DNA of 47,187 bases from positions 1 through 47,187 of the forward strand of contig CACWID010000021.1 in NCBI GenBank assembly GCA_902760865.1, in the 5' to 3' direction. The DNA is from an uncultured Bacteroidales bacterium (GTDB taxonomy: Bacteria > Bacteroidota > Bacteroidia > Bacteroidales > Muribaculaceae). A program made the translations under genes and the position numbers. How positions within the stretch are numbered: the first letter of the stretch is position 1; each line of letters begins with the position of its first letter. Shown here piece after piece: positions 39,147-46,898 of the stretch. The notes under the pieces were generated by a model, which made no database searches, was not told the DNA's origin, and was given only the letters and a program-made list of their open reading frames with translations.

Positions 39147-40037
39147 TCAACCAGCACTCAGCAGCAAGACAATCAGCGAGGTGACATCGCCGATGTTGAT
39201 TCTGGTATCTTCGTTCACATCGGCATTCACTGCATAGAAGTTGTTGGGATTACTGCTCAGCAGATAGTTGATCAGGGACGTCACGTCAGCGATTGTCACA
39301 TAGCCGTCGCCGTTGACATCGCCGAGCAGTCTCTCGTAGGTGTAGCCGATCTCGGTAACAGGCAGGTCAACATTGGTACCGCAACCTAGCATGGCACTGG
39401 CGTTGGGGAAGCTACTGCCCATGGCATAGTCAACAAAGCTGACCCAATTGTCGGTATAGGTCATCGCCTTGCCCCGAATGCCCGAGGTGTAGAACGGTGC
39501 ATAGGAGCTGCCCATCGTGCAGTTGTCGTCATCCTCGGCATCAAAGACGATGGTCACTACCAGGCTCTTGCCCAGCGTGAACGGGAAATCGGCCTCCATT
39601 TCCATGGCCAGGACCTGGTCCTCACCATAGGATTCAAGCAATTCCAGGTCGTAGCGGCCCTCGGCAACAAGTTCGCCGAGAGGGAAGAATTGCTTCACGC
39701 CATCCTCATTGACGGCGAACTCGGTCGCATCAACCTCCTGAAGATAAACCTTGGCATTGCGGACAATCTCCTCAAAGGATTCATTATAGAACTTGAAATT
39801 CAGGTACTTGATCTTCACGCCGTCCTTGCCTTCCATGCCAGGCAGCAAGTCGGGCGTGTAAATCATCTGCGCTCCGGTGTGGGCCAGATAGAAGTTGGTC
39901 GGCGCCATGTCAAAGTAAGAGCCGTCGTAAACCTCCGTGGGGTTGTAGTAGTCCCCTACCTCAATCCAACCAAGGAACTGGGCCTGTGCCGACATCGCCA
40001 GCACAGCAACAAAGAAGAGAGATAAAAACTTTTTCAT
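39147..40037 (-). CDS. Secreted beta-rich protein with C-terminal dockerin
   Basis: The start at 40037 gives 296 residues with a signal peptide 1-19 (MKKFLSLFFVAVLAMSAQA). An in-frame ATG two codons upstream only adds Met-Ile. The body (about 20-230) is beta-strand rich and acidic, with no family I recognise and no catalytic motif. The C-terminus is a dockerin-like pair: GDVNGDGYVTIADVTSLINY and NADVNEDTRINIGDVTSLIV, each with the Asp/Asn-rich calcium loop followed by a helix. It probably acts as a cell-surface or scaffold-bound protein. It has the clearest promoter in the window. Confidence 0.85.
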   Translation of the reverse strand: MKKFLSLFFVAVLAMSAQAQFLGWIEVGDYYNPTEVYDGSYFDMAPTNFYLAHTGAQMIYTPDLLPGMEGKDGVKIKYLNFKFYNESFEEIVRNAKVYLQEVDATEFAVNEDGVKQFFPLGELVAEGRYDLELLESYGEDQVLAMEMEADFPFTLGKSLVVTIVFDAEDDDNCTMGSSYAPFYTSGIRGKAMTYTDNWVSFVDYAMGSSFPNASAMLGCGTNVDLPVTEIGYTYERLLGDVNGDGYVTIADVTSLINYLLSSNPNNFYAVNADVNEDTRINIGDVTSLIVLLLSAG

Positions 40038-40088
40038 AATCAAGACAGATTAAAAGATAACTATATGAATAACAAGCAGAATCTCCCA

Positions 40089-40119
40089 CAAAAATACACA
40101 ATTACAACATAAAAACAAA
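40089..40119 (-). promoter_or_regulatory. Ideal Bacteroidota promoter of the 40037 gene
   Basis: On the minus strand TTTG (40119-40116), a spacer of exactly 19 nt and TATTTTTG (40096-40089) reproduce the TTTG-N19-TAnnTTTG consensus. The implied leader is about 45 nt. Confidence 0.85.
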
Positions 40120-40183
40120 ACGCCGCCCCTAAAAAACTCAAAACGACACCCACAACCACCATTTCAAGCAGTCGGCACGAAAA

Positions 40184-40239
40184 AAGGCTCCGCCCTGCAC
40201 ATGCCGCCCGGTCCCCCATGCCGCAGATCAGCTGCGGCC
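40184..40239. repeat. 56-bp intergenic repeat, copy 2
   Basis: Second copy of the element at 39020-39075. Here the terminal hairpin is perfect over 7 bp (GCCGCAG, 5-nt loop, CTGCGGC). Confidence 0.75.
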
Positions 40240-40260
40240 CTACAAGCCACCGGCAAGTAA

Positions 40261-40304
40261 AAACTCTCCTCGCTGTTAGGACAAGCCCACAGCAGGGAGA
40301 GTTT
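40261..40304 (-). terminator. Terminator of the 40352-41149 gene
   Basis: AAACTCTCC (40261-40269) pairs with GGAGAGTTT (40296-40304), and GCTGT with ACAGC inside it. On the minus strand the stem runs into a T-rich tract. Confidence 0.8.
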
Positions 40305-40343
40305 CAGCAATATCGGTCATCTATCTCGCGCCGTCTCAAAATG

Positions 40344-40361
40344 GGAGGAATCTATTCCTCC
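40344..40361. terminator. Perfect palindrome over the stop codon of the 40352 gene
   Basis: GGAGGAAT, two bases, then ATTCCTCC: an 8-bp perfect inverted repeat centred on the TAG stop codon at 40352-40354. On the minus strand CATTTTG follows. It could be an overlapping terminator or a translation-linked mRNA hairpin. Confidence 0.4.
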
Positions 40362-41149
40362 GGCACGCGAACGGCACGGACACTGTGTCCATAGTAGCGG
40401 TAACCGTTAGTGCCGTTCAAGAACTGAGTCCATTCCGCCCAATTGAAGCCAATGTCACAAGCGCCGAAGGCATAGGTAGAGATACCATTGCTGGTGTAGC
40501 AAGAGCGAGACCACCAGTCACCTAATGTCCCCGCATCGATAAGCTGATCATTATCACGGTAACCCGCAGCAGGCATGAACAACGAGTTCCCGTTAGAACC
40601 TCTGACCTTGAAACCGTGCACGCCGTTCACGGTGGTCCTGATCCATGTACACTCTTCCATCAACTCTTTCTGCTGCTCAGTAGTCGGCGTACGCCACCAC
40701 GGGCCCCAGTTCACGGTCGCGGCATCGTCCTCAGGCTCAATCTCAGTCTTATTATCAACGAAGCCCCAGTGGCTGTCAGTGTTGTACTTTGTCAAGTCAT
40801 ACATGCTGCCGTTGCACCACTTGTAGGTCTCCCAGGTGTACACCTCCTTAGGAGACGTCTCGCCCCAGGCAAAGTAGTCGCCATATTCCTCAGGGGCATT
40901 GGCACCCACGTTGCACGTCGCCCACAGCGTGCCGCTGGGCAGCCCCAGGTCAACATACTCGTGATTGTCGACAGGAGTCACCGGCTCATCACCCCATGTG
41001 CCCTTCAACAGATAGTCGATCAAGAAGGTCACATCGTCAATGTTTACACGACCGTTCTGGTCCACATCACCACGCTGATATTCAACGCCGGCAGTAAACG
41101 AAGCCAGCATCAGCGACAAAACGGAAATCACTAAAATCGCTTTTTTCAT
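40352..41149 (-). CDS. Secreted protein with half dockerin and FISUMP domain
   Basis: A 265-residue exported protein. The signal peptide is 1-20 (MKKAILVISVLSLMLASFTA), then a single dockerin-like repeat at about 28-52 (RGDVDQNGRVNIDDVTFLI), then one Fib_succ_major (FISUMP) domain from about 62 to 265. That domain begins YVDLGLPSGTLWATCNVGAN and continues GDYFAWGETSPKEVY, and WRTPTTEQQKELMEE; it ends GHSVRAVRVPEE. FISUMP domains are frequent in secreted Bacteroidota and Fibrobacterota proteins, and their function is unknown. An 86-bp stretch encoding the start of the domain is identical to one in the 1637-residue gene upstream. It has its own promoter and terminator. Confidence 0.85.
   Translation of the reverse strand: MKKAILVISVLSLMLASFTAGVEYQRGDVDQNGRVNIDDVTFLIDYLLKGTWGDEPVTPVDNHEYVDLGLPSGTLWATCNVGANAPEEYGDYFAWGETSPKEVYTWETYKWCNGSMYDLTKYNTDSHWGFVDNKTEIEPEDDAATVNWGPWWRTPTTEQQKELMEECTWIRTTVNGVHGFKVRGSNGNSLFMPAAGYRDNDQLIDAGTLGDWWSRSCYTSNGISTYAFGACDIGFNWAEWTQFLNGTNGYRYYGHSVRAVRVPEE
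40857..40942. repeat. 86-bp block identical to 42007-42092
   Basis: The block encodes the GETxPK to GLPSGTLWATC part of the FISUMP domain. It is identical, base for base by my reading, to 42007-42092 in the neighbouring gene, including third codon positions, while flanking FISUMP sequence differs. Two more diverged copies lie near 42895 and 43810. Confidence 0.85.
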
Positions 41150-41274
41150 AATCCAGAATGTTTAGCTGTAAATAAAAATATCATTGTCTATCATTGCATC
41201 AGGCATGATCAATCTTCCTAGCCCGTTCAATTCTCAAATGCAGCAGGACAGAAACCTTCCACCATCCCGCACCA

Positions 41275-41303
41275 CAAAGATATGACCCTGCTCATTCCCC
41301 AAA
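41275..41303 (-). promoter_or_regulatory. Promoter of the 41149 gene
   Basis: On the minus strand TTTG (41303-41300), a 17-nt spacer and TATCTTTG (41282-41275). The implied leader is about 120 nt. Confidence 0.6.
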
Positions 41304-41431
41304 AAACTTTTCTCAACAAAAAGACCACCCACCAACAAAAAAATCCAAAAACCGTCAAATAATTAGACAATCACCGCCCACCACAAGGAGTGAGCATGTC
41401 CATTAAGACGAGGAGATGTGGCATGACACGA

Positions 41432-41460
41432 GAAAGAGGCGGCGGGAAGCCGTCTCTTTC
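41432..41460 (-). terminator. Terminator hairpin after the 1637-residue gene
   Basis: GAAAGAGGCGGC (41432-41443) pairs with GCCGTCTCTTTC (41449-41460), 12 bp with one G.T pair and a 5-nt loop. A second hairpin, CGCGC-ggaa-GCGCG at 41471-41484, lies just before it on the transcript. Confidence 0.65.
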
Positions 41461-41507
41461 AGTTTATCGTCGCGCGGAAGCGCGTTTCTTATTGGGGGGG
41501 CGGATGA

Positions 41508-44500
41508 TTATTGCGTCACGCGGACGGGACGGACGGGGAAGCCGTCCATACGGGAATTATACCAAACCTCCCATTCCCACGAACTGAAGAACTGGATGTA
41601 GGCCTGAGCCGTGCCGGCAGCTTCGATGGGGAGTTGCTCGTAGGAATAGAGCGAGCGTGACCAATAGTAGGCAAATTTGCCCGCATTGAACTGATGATCT
41701 CCTGTGTGGCCTCCCGCAGCAGGCAGGAAGATGGAATTACCGTTAGGACCAGTCACCAGACTGCCATTCACGCCATTCAACTGAGTCCACTGCCAGGTGC
41801 AATGATTACAAAGTTCCTGCATCTGCTGCCATGAGGGCATGCGCCACGACGGCCCTAGATTGGCATAGGCTGCATCGTCCTCAAGGTCCAACTCCATTTT
41901 GTTGTCAACCGTGCCATAATAACTATCGGTGCAATACTTGGTCAACGAGTATTCAGTGCCGTCACACCATTTGTAGGTGCTCCAGTCGTAATTGTCCTTG
42001 GGCGCAGTCTCGCCCCAGGCAAAGTAGTCGCCATATTCCTCAGGGGCATTGGCACCCACGTTGCACGTCGCCCACAGCGTGCCGCTGGGCAGGCCCAGGT
42101 CAACGTAGTCCAGATGTGGGCTGGGGCCGGAAACGACACAGGCACTGATCGGGACAACCGTCCTGCCGTTCACGAGAGACGGACAACGGAAGGTCACGTT
42201 GCCGCTGAATACACCGGGCGTTGTCGCAGTGAACATCACAGTCACCGTCTCGCGGGAGTTGCCCGGCACCACGATGGCCACGCCTAAGGCGCTGCTTCCA
42301 TCCTGTTGCTTGAGCGAGAAGGGTATGCCGGTCAGGGCCGTCACGGTCACGGCTTCGGTGCCATCATTAACGATTGTCAGTACGCCCAAGCGTGTCTCTC
42401 CGATGGGCATCGAGCCCAAGTCAAGGCTATTCTGCTCGATATAGACCTCTACAATCTCGGGAGGCGACACGCGCACGGGGCGGACCTGGTGGCCGTCGTT
42501 ACGGGGGCCCCAGAAGATGTTCCAGGACAAATCTTTCGATTCAATGTCCAGGCCACACGCATAGTCCGGAGAGGAGCCGAGTGTGCGCGACCAATATTCG
42601 CCGTCAGCGGGGAAGAATATGGTGTTACCGTTAGGACCTGTAACCATACGAACGATCACACCGTTCAACTCTACCTTGGTACACGTACAGGAGGTGACCA
42701 GTTCCCTGATTTGAGCAGCTGATGGCATGCACCACGACTCGCCCCAGTTCACGGTGGCGGCATCGTCCTCGGGCTCCAGTTCGGTCAGGTTGTCAACCGT
42801 GCCGTATTCGCTATCGGTACAGTACTTTGTCAGCAAGTGGGAAAAGCCGTGGCACCACTTGTAGGTGATCCAGCTATATTCATTCTTGGGAGCGGTCTCG
42901 CCCCAGGCAAATCGGTCGCCCTTCTGCTTAGGACTATCGGCACCGACATTGCGCGTCGCCCACAGCGTACCGCTGGGCAGGCCCAGATCAACGTACTCCT
43001 GCTGCGGATCGGGAGCGGTAAAGGCAAGGGCATGGACTGGGATGACCTGCTGGCCACCGTCTAATGCCGGGCCCTGGAAAGTCACATTGCCGTCTATCCA
43101 GCCAAGCGTGGTCGCCGTGAACATCACTGTCACTTGGGCACTCGAGTTGCCCTGCACCTCAACTGTGATGGCAGGAACGCTGCTGCCGTCCTGCATGAAC
43201 GAGAAGGGTGCGCTAGTAGTGGCAGTCAAGGTCTGGGCCTCATCGGTGCAATTGATGATGGTCAGAGTGCCCGTGCAGGACTCGCCGACGGCCGCACCGC
43301 CCAAGTCGAGGCTCTTCTGCTCAATGTAAACATCGTCTATCGGCACTCGCACAGGGCGCACGGTACAGCCTTTGCAGCGATGGCCACCAAAATAGCCCAC
43401 GTGACCCGCTTGGGTGAAATCAAGACCATGACCAAAAGCCGGGCCGCTACTGGTGTCGAGTGTGAGTGACCAATAATAGCCGCTCGTGCCTGCTGAATAA
43501 TTCGAATTGCCACCAATCTTTCCAGCAGCGGGCAGGAAGATGGATTTGCCGTTGCGTCCGGTAACCAAATTTCCTCTCACGCCGTTCACTGTCGTCCACG
43601 TCCAATTACATCTCTGCACCAACTCTCTGATCTGGTCTTCGGTCGGCGTGCGCCACGAGGGGCCCCAGTTCACAAATGCGGCATCATCCTCAGGATCCAG
43701 CTCGGTCTTGTTATCAACGATGCCAAGGCTGCTATCGTTACAGTACTTCGTCAACGAGTATCGATCGCCGTTGCACCACTTGTAGTTAATCCAGTCATAG
43801 CGGTCCTTAGGAGCGGTCTCACCCCAGGCGAAGTAGTCGCCAAACTGCTCAGGAACGTTGGCACCCACGTTGCACGTTGCCCACAGCGTGCCGCTGGGCA
43901 GGCCCAGGTCAACGTACTCGTGCTGCGGCTTATCAGTAGCGTTCAGGATGATGCTGATCACGGCATTCTCGTCGGCGATGGTAATCTCGCCATCCTCGTT
44001 CACATCGGCAGCGTCATTGTCGCTGTAACCCAAGATTACATCGATGACGGCGTTCACGTCGGCAATATCGACACGGCCGTCGCGATTCACGTCTCCCTGA
44101 AGTACGCTCAAACCTTTAACTGTAATGATATAGGTCTCACCATAGGCCTCGCACGTGCCTGCCTCGTTGGCAACCCTGTAACGCAGATAATAGGTGCCCG
44201 TATCGTTGAAAGTATAATCCAACTCATCCTGATCGAATTGCAGGACGACATTTTCAAAGTCGGGATCGGTTGCAATCTCCCAGGCCCTTTGGGCCACGGC
44301 ATCGGTGGGATAGCCGTTGAACAAGATCTGCAATGGGGCCATTCCGCTAAGTTCGCCACCGGTATCGATGAGCACGTCGTAATTTGGAGCGTCTACTGTG
44401 GAGCGGCAATCCACTGCCTGAACAGAGAAGTCATAGTTCTCGATAACCTCAGGAATGCCCCAATACTCAAGGAAGCGATCTCCACTTATCTCGAATGATG

Positions 44501-46421
44501 TGCTGCACAGCGGCGGCAAGATTTCAAGCCCCTGGTCCAGGGAAGCAAAGCGTTCGATGATTCTCTTCTCCTGCCACCCCGGATCCTGCCACTCCGGAGT
44601 GTCATCCCACTCCAGCGTGTAGTAAGTCAATTTGATGTCGCGGTCCAGCACATGTCGGTAGCCGTTTACTGCGCAGTAAGGAATCATGTCTCCCTGGCCG
44701 TCAACAGAAATTGTCAGCAAGTCGCACGGGGACTCGTTGTTAAAGTACATATTATTCAACTCGAGATAGTAGTCGGCATAGTTGACTACCCAGTAATAAT
44801 AGGTCTCATTGCCATCCACGATTTTGTAGCCCGTGTTGGGGATAACCTGGTTGAGCGTGGCAGTTGAATCGTCCCAGCTGATGCCGGGGATTTCCTCTGC
44901 ATAGTCGCTGCCTGCAGTGCCAAAGCTGTACCAAACCGGCTGCTCGCCCGATGCCGAGCGGTAGTTCATCCCTACCCCGTCAGTATCATAGACGACATAA
45001 ATCATATTCAGACCGGAACCCGCACTGGGAGCCACCTCAATGACTGGGTAGTCCTCCACTCCGATAAATGTCAACCGGTCGTCGCTAGGCACCAGATCAT
45101 CCACAATCTCTCCGAAGAAGGGACGCCAATGCACATCGGCCCGATAGACATCGGCCATCCCGCGCAGCACATGAAGCGTGCGGCCCGAATAGTCATAATT
45201 GCCCTCGTCGGACAGCATTCTGAACAGTCCAGCCCCAGTCGTCACTATTGAGAGGTCAGGAATGTAACTATACACATCCGTCAGGCCACTGCAGTTCTGG
45301 AATGCATTGGCGCCGATTGAGGTAACGGAACCGGGGATGAACACGCTCCCCATTTCATGGCAATCACCGAACGCAAATTCGCCGATGAGGGTGACAGAGT
45401 TAGGAATGGACACATTCCTCATACCCCTGCAGAAAGCGAACGCATAATCGCCGATGGCGGTGACGGTGCCCGGGATGACAGTGTTTTTACAACCCTTGAT
45501 CAATGTATTGCTGGCCGTCTTAATGATGGCATTACAACCATAGCGGGAATCGTAGGTCGTGTTGCCGGCATCCACGACAATACTCGATAGTTTCATGCAG
45601 CTATTGAACACCTGCTCGCCGATGTTCTGGACAGAGCTGGGGATAGTCACACTCGTCAGTCCGCAGTTATAGAATGCCGCTTTGCCGATAATGGCAACCG
45701 AGTTGGGAATCGACACGCTAGTCAGATCACTGCAGTTAGCGAATGCTTCGCTGGCGATGCCGACGACGGTGCCCGGGATGACGGTGTTTTTACAACCCTT
45801 GATCAAAACATTGCGGGCCGTATGAATGATGGCATTACAATCATTGCGAGAATCGTAGGTCGTGTTGTCGGCATCCACGGCGATAGTCGCCAGTTTGTCA
45901 CATCTGTAGAACGCTCTGGTACCGATGTTTCTGACCGAACTGGGGATAGTCACGCCAGTGAGGCTGACGCAGCCATAGAATGCACCCTCCTTGATGACGG
46001 TGACAGAATTAGGAATCGTTACGTCAGTCAGGCCAAGGCACCACATGAACGCCCATTCACCGATAGTAGTGACCGAGTTGGGGAGGACCATACTCGTCAG
46101 CCCGTTGCAATTACTGAACGCATTCTGGCCGATATCGGTCACTGAGTTGGGAATGCTCAGACTCGTCATCTCATGGCAACCCATGAACGCTGTTTCGCCG
46201 ATGGCGGTGACGTTGTAGTCGGTGCCCGAGTAACTGACAGTGGCGGGAATGTTCACGTCGCCTTTGTAGTCAGCACTATATTGCACACGAGAGGTCACTT
46301 CAACGGTACTGTCGCCCGTGATGTTGTAATAGATGCCGTCAACACTGAAGTCGAAGGCAACAGCAGTGGCCGGCAACAACAGGGCCAGCAACAGCAGTGC
46401 GGTTTTGAAGAAGTTTTTCAT
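41508..46421 (-). CDS. Giant secreted protein: BspA-like LRR, dockerin, three FISUMP and two ASH-like domains
   Basis: A 1637-residue exported protein with a signal peptide 1-22 (MKNFFKTALLLLALLLPATA). BspA/LRR_5-type leucine-rich repeats run from about 65 to 385 (VTIPNSVTVIKEGAFYGC-type units, about 23 residues each). A beta-rich region follows (about 390-770), then a dockerin-like pair (about 775-830: GDVNRDGRVDIADVNAVIDV and ADVNEDGEITIADENAVISI). FISUMP1 lies at about 835-1027, an ASH/choice-of-anchor-like domain at 1030-1137 (YIEQKSLDLGGAAVGE), FISUMP2 at 1140-1317, ASH2 at 1323-1433 (YIEQNSLDLGSMPIGE), and FISUMP3 at 1437-1636. No catalytic motif is visible. BspA-like LRRs mediate binding to host or bacterial surfaces in studied proteins, so an adhesin role is likely. 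The FISUMP-ASH unit is clearly duplicated. Confidence 0.88.
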   Translation of the reverse strand: MKNFFKTALLLLALLLPATAVAFDFSVDGIYYNITGDSTVEVTSRVQYSADYKGDVNIPATVSYSGTDYNVTAIGETAFMGCHEMTSLSIPNSVTDIGQNAFSNCNGLTSMVLPNSVTTIGEWAFMWCLGLTDVTIPNSVTVIKEGAFYGCVSLTGVTIPSSVRNIGTRAFYRCDKLATIAVDADNTTYDSRNDCNAIIHTARNVLIKGCKNTVIPGTVVGIASEAFANCSDLTSVSIPNSVAIIGKAAFYNCGLTSVTIPSSVQNIGEQVFNSCMKLSSIVVDAGNTTYDSRYGCNAIIKTASNTLIKGCKNTVIPGTVTAIGDYAFAFCRGMRNVSIPNSVTLIGEFAFGDCHEMGSVFIPGSVTSIGANAFQNCSGLTDVYSYIPDLSIVTTGAGLFRMLSDEGNYDYSGRTLHVLRGMADVYRADVHWRPFFGEIVDDLVPSDDRLTFIGVEDYPVIEVAPSAGSGLNMIYVVYDTDGVGMNYRSASGEQPVWYSFGTAGSDYAEEIPGISWDDSTATLNQVIPNTGYKIVDGNETYYYWVVNYADYYLELNNMYFNNESPCDLLTISVDGQGDMIPYCAVNGYRHVLDRDIKLTYYTLEWDDTPEWQDPGWQEKRIIERFASLDQGLEILPPLCSTSFEISGDRFLEYWGIPEVIENYDFSVQAVDCRSTVDAPNYDVLIDTGGELSGMAPLQILFNGYPTDAVAQRAWEIATDPDFENVVLQFDQDELDYTFNDTGTYYLRYRVANEAGTCEAYGETYIITVKGLSVLQGDVNRDGRVDIADVNAVIDVILGYSDNDAADVNEDGEITIADENAVISIILNATDKPQHEYVDLGLPSGTLWATCNVGANVPEQFGDYFAWGETAPKDRYDWINYKWCNGDRYSLTKYCNDSSLGIVDNKTELDPEDDAAFVNWGPSWRTPTEDQIRELVQRCNWTWTTVNGVRGNLVTGRNGKSIFLPAAGKIGGNSNYSAGTSGYYWSLTLDTSSGPAFGHGLDFTQAGHVGYFGGHRCKGCTVRPVRVPIDDVYIEQKSLDLGGAAVGESCTGTLTIINCTDEAQTLTATTSAPFSFMQDGSSVPAITVEVQGNSSAQVTVMFTATTLGWIDGNVTFQGPALDGGQQVIPVHALAFTAPDPQQEYVDLGLPSGTLWATRNVGADSPKQKGDRFAWGETAPKNEYSWITYKWCHGFSHLLTKYCTDSEYGTVDNLTELEPEDDAATVNWGESWCMPSAAQIRELVTSCTCTKVELNGVIVRMVTGPNGNTIFFPADGEYWSRTLGSSPDYACGLDIESKDLSWNIFWGPRNDGHQVRPVRVSPPEIVEVYIEQNSLDLGSMPIGETRLGVLTIVNDGTEAVTVTALTGIPFSLKQQDGSSALGVAIVVPGNSRETVTVMFTATTPGVFSGNVTFRCPSLVNGRTVVPISACVVSGPSPHLDYVDLGLPSGTLWATCNVGANAPEEYGDYFAWGETAPKDNYDWSTYKWCDGTEYSLTKYCTDSYYGTVDNKMELDLEDDAAYANLGPSWRMPSWQQMQELCNHCTWQWTQLNGVNGSLVTGPNGNSIFLPAAGGHTGDHQFNAGKFAYYWSRSLYSYEQLPIEAAGTAQAYIQFFSSWEWEVWYNSRMDGFPVRPVRVTQ
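45459..45895. repeat. Near-identical DNA repeat within the LRR region
   Basis: About 125 bp at 45470-45595 recur at about 45768-45890 with scattered differences. Both encode an LRR-linked segment of the form NTTYDSRxxCNAI...LIKGCKNTVIPGTV. This indicates a recent duplication inside the 1637-residue gene. Confidence 0.75.
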
Positions 46422-46465
46422 TATCGTTATGGGTATTTAGTGTTGTTAATTGCTGTCCGATATTG

Positions 46466-46473
46466 CAAATGTA
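46466..46473 (-). promoter_or_regulatory. -7 promoter box of the 1637-residue gene
   Basis: On the minus strand TACATTTG matches TAnnTTTG, 45 nt before the ATG at 46421. A TTTTCCGG segment lies near the -33 position but is not a clean TTTG. Confidence 0.6.
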
Positions 46474-46619
46474 TGATTAAAAGAATTAACCGGAAAATAT
46501 TATTCGACAAAAATGCCCATCATCAGCAAAAAAAACTAAAAAACGTAAAATAATTTGACAATTAAGCAACAGTCCCTGTCTATTCATCTATTTGTCTATT
46601 ATTAGGGTGTCCGGTGAAA

Positions 46620-46763
46620 GCCCCGCTAGGGGCGAAAGGGCTTAGGCAGGGGTGTAACGAGGCGAAGCCGAGTGTAACCCCTGCGGCAGTTGATAACACA
46701 CGTTCAAGCCCCATCGGGGCGGCAGTATGTCATTGACACACAATCTGTCACCCCCCGACGGGG
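46620..46763. repeat. Cluster of four REP-like hairpins
   Basis: GCCCC-gcta-GGGGC (46620-46633). GCAGGGGT (46646-46653) pairs with ACCCCTGC (46677-46684) around an inner GGC-gaa-GCC. GCCCC-atc-GGGGC (46708-46720) and CCCC-gac-GGGG (46753-46763) follow. The alternating GCCCC/GGGGC cores resemble repetitive extragenic palindromes. No IS200-like tyrosine transposase gene is adjacent. Confidence 0.65.
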
Positions 46764-46898
46764 TTAATTGATGATACCGCCCTCGCCGCTGCCACCAAAC
46801 CCAAAATCACAATAAAGCAACTGTGCCGGGAGCGATAAAGCCCTCGGCACAGCCGTCATCGATTAGCCTGTCCAAACTGGGGCAGCTAGGTGTTTACA

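Larger units (their letters stand above)
40038..40351. other. Intergenic region between dockerin genes
   Basis: No gene is seen. In order it holds the promoter of the 40037 gene (40089-40119), copy 2 of the 56-bp repeat (40184-40239), and a strong terminator hairpin (40261-40304) for the gene ending at 40352. Confidence 0.6.
41150..41507. other. Intergenic region between the two FISUMP genes
   Basis: No gene is seen in these 358 bases. They hold the promoter of the 41149 gene (41275-41303) and two terminator-like hairpins for the 1637-residue gene (41432-41460 and 41471-41484). Confidence 0.6.
46422..46898. other. Intergenic region with promoter and REP-like hairpins
   Basis: No gene is seen in these 477 bases. 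The promoter box for the 46421 gene lies at 46466-46473, and a dense group of GC-rich hairpins lies at 46620-46763. The part at 46500-46610 is AT-rich with no clear feature. Confidence 0.6.

Noticed and set aside
46620-46763. Small structured RNA gene
   Set aside because: Alternating GCCCC/GGGGC hairpins fit extragenic palindromes better, and no promoter box precedes them.
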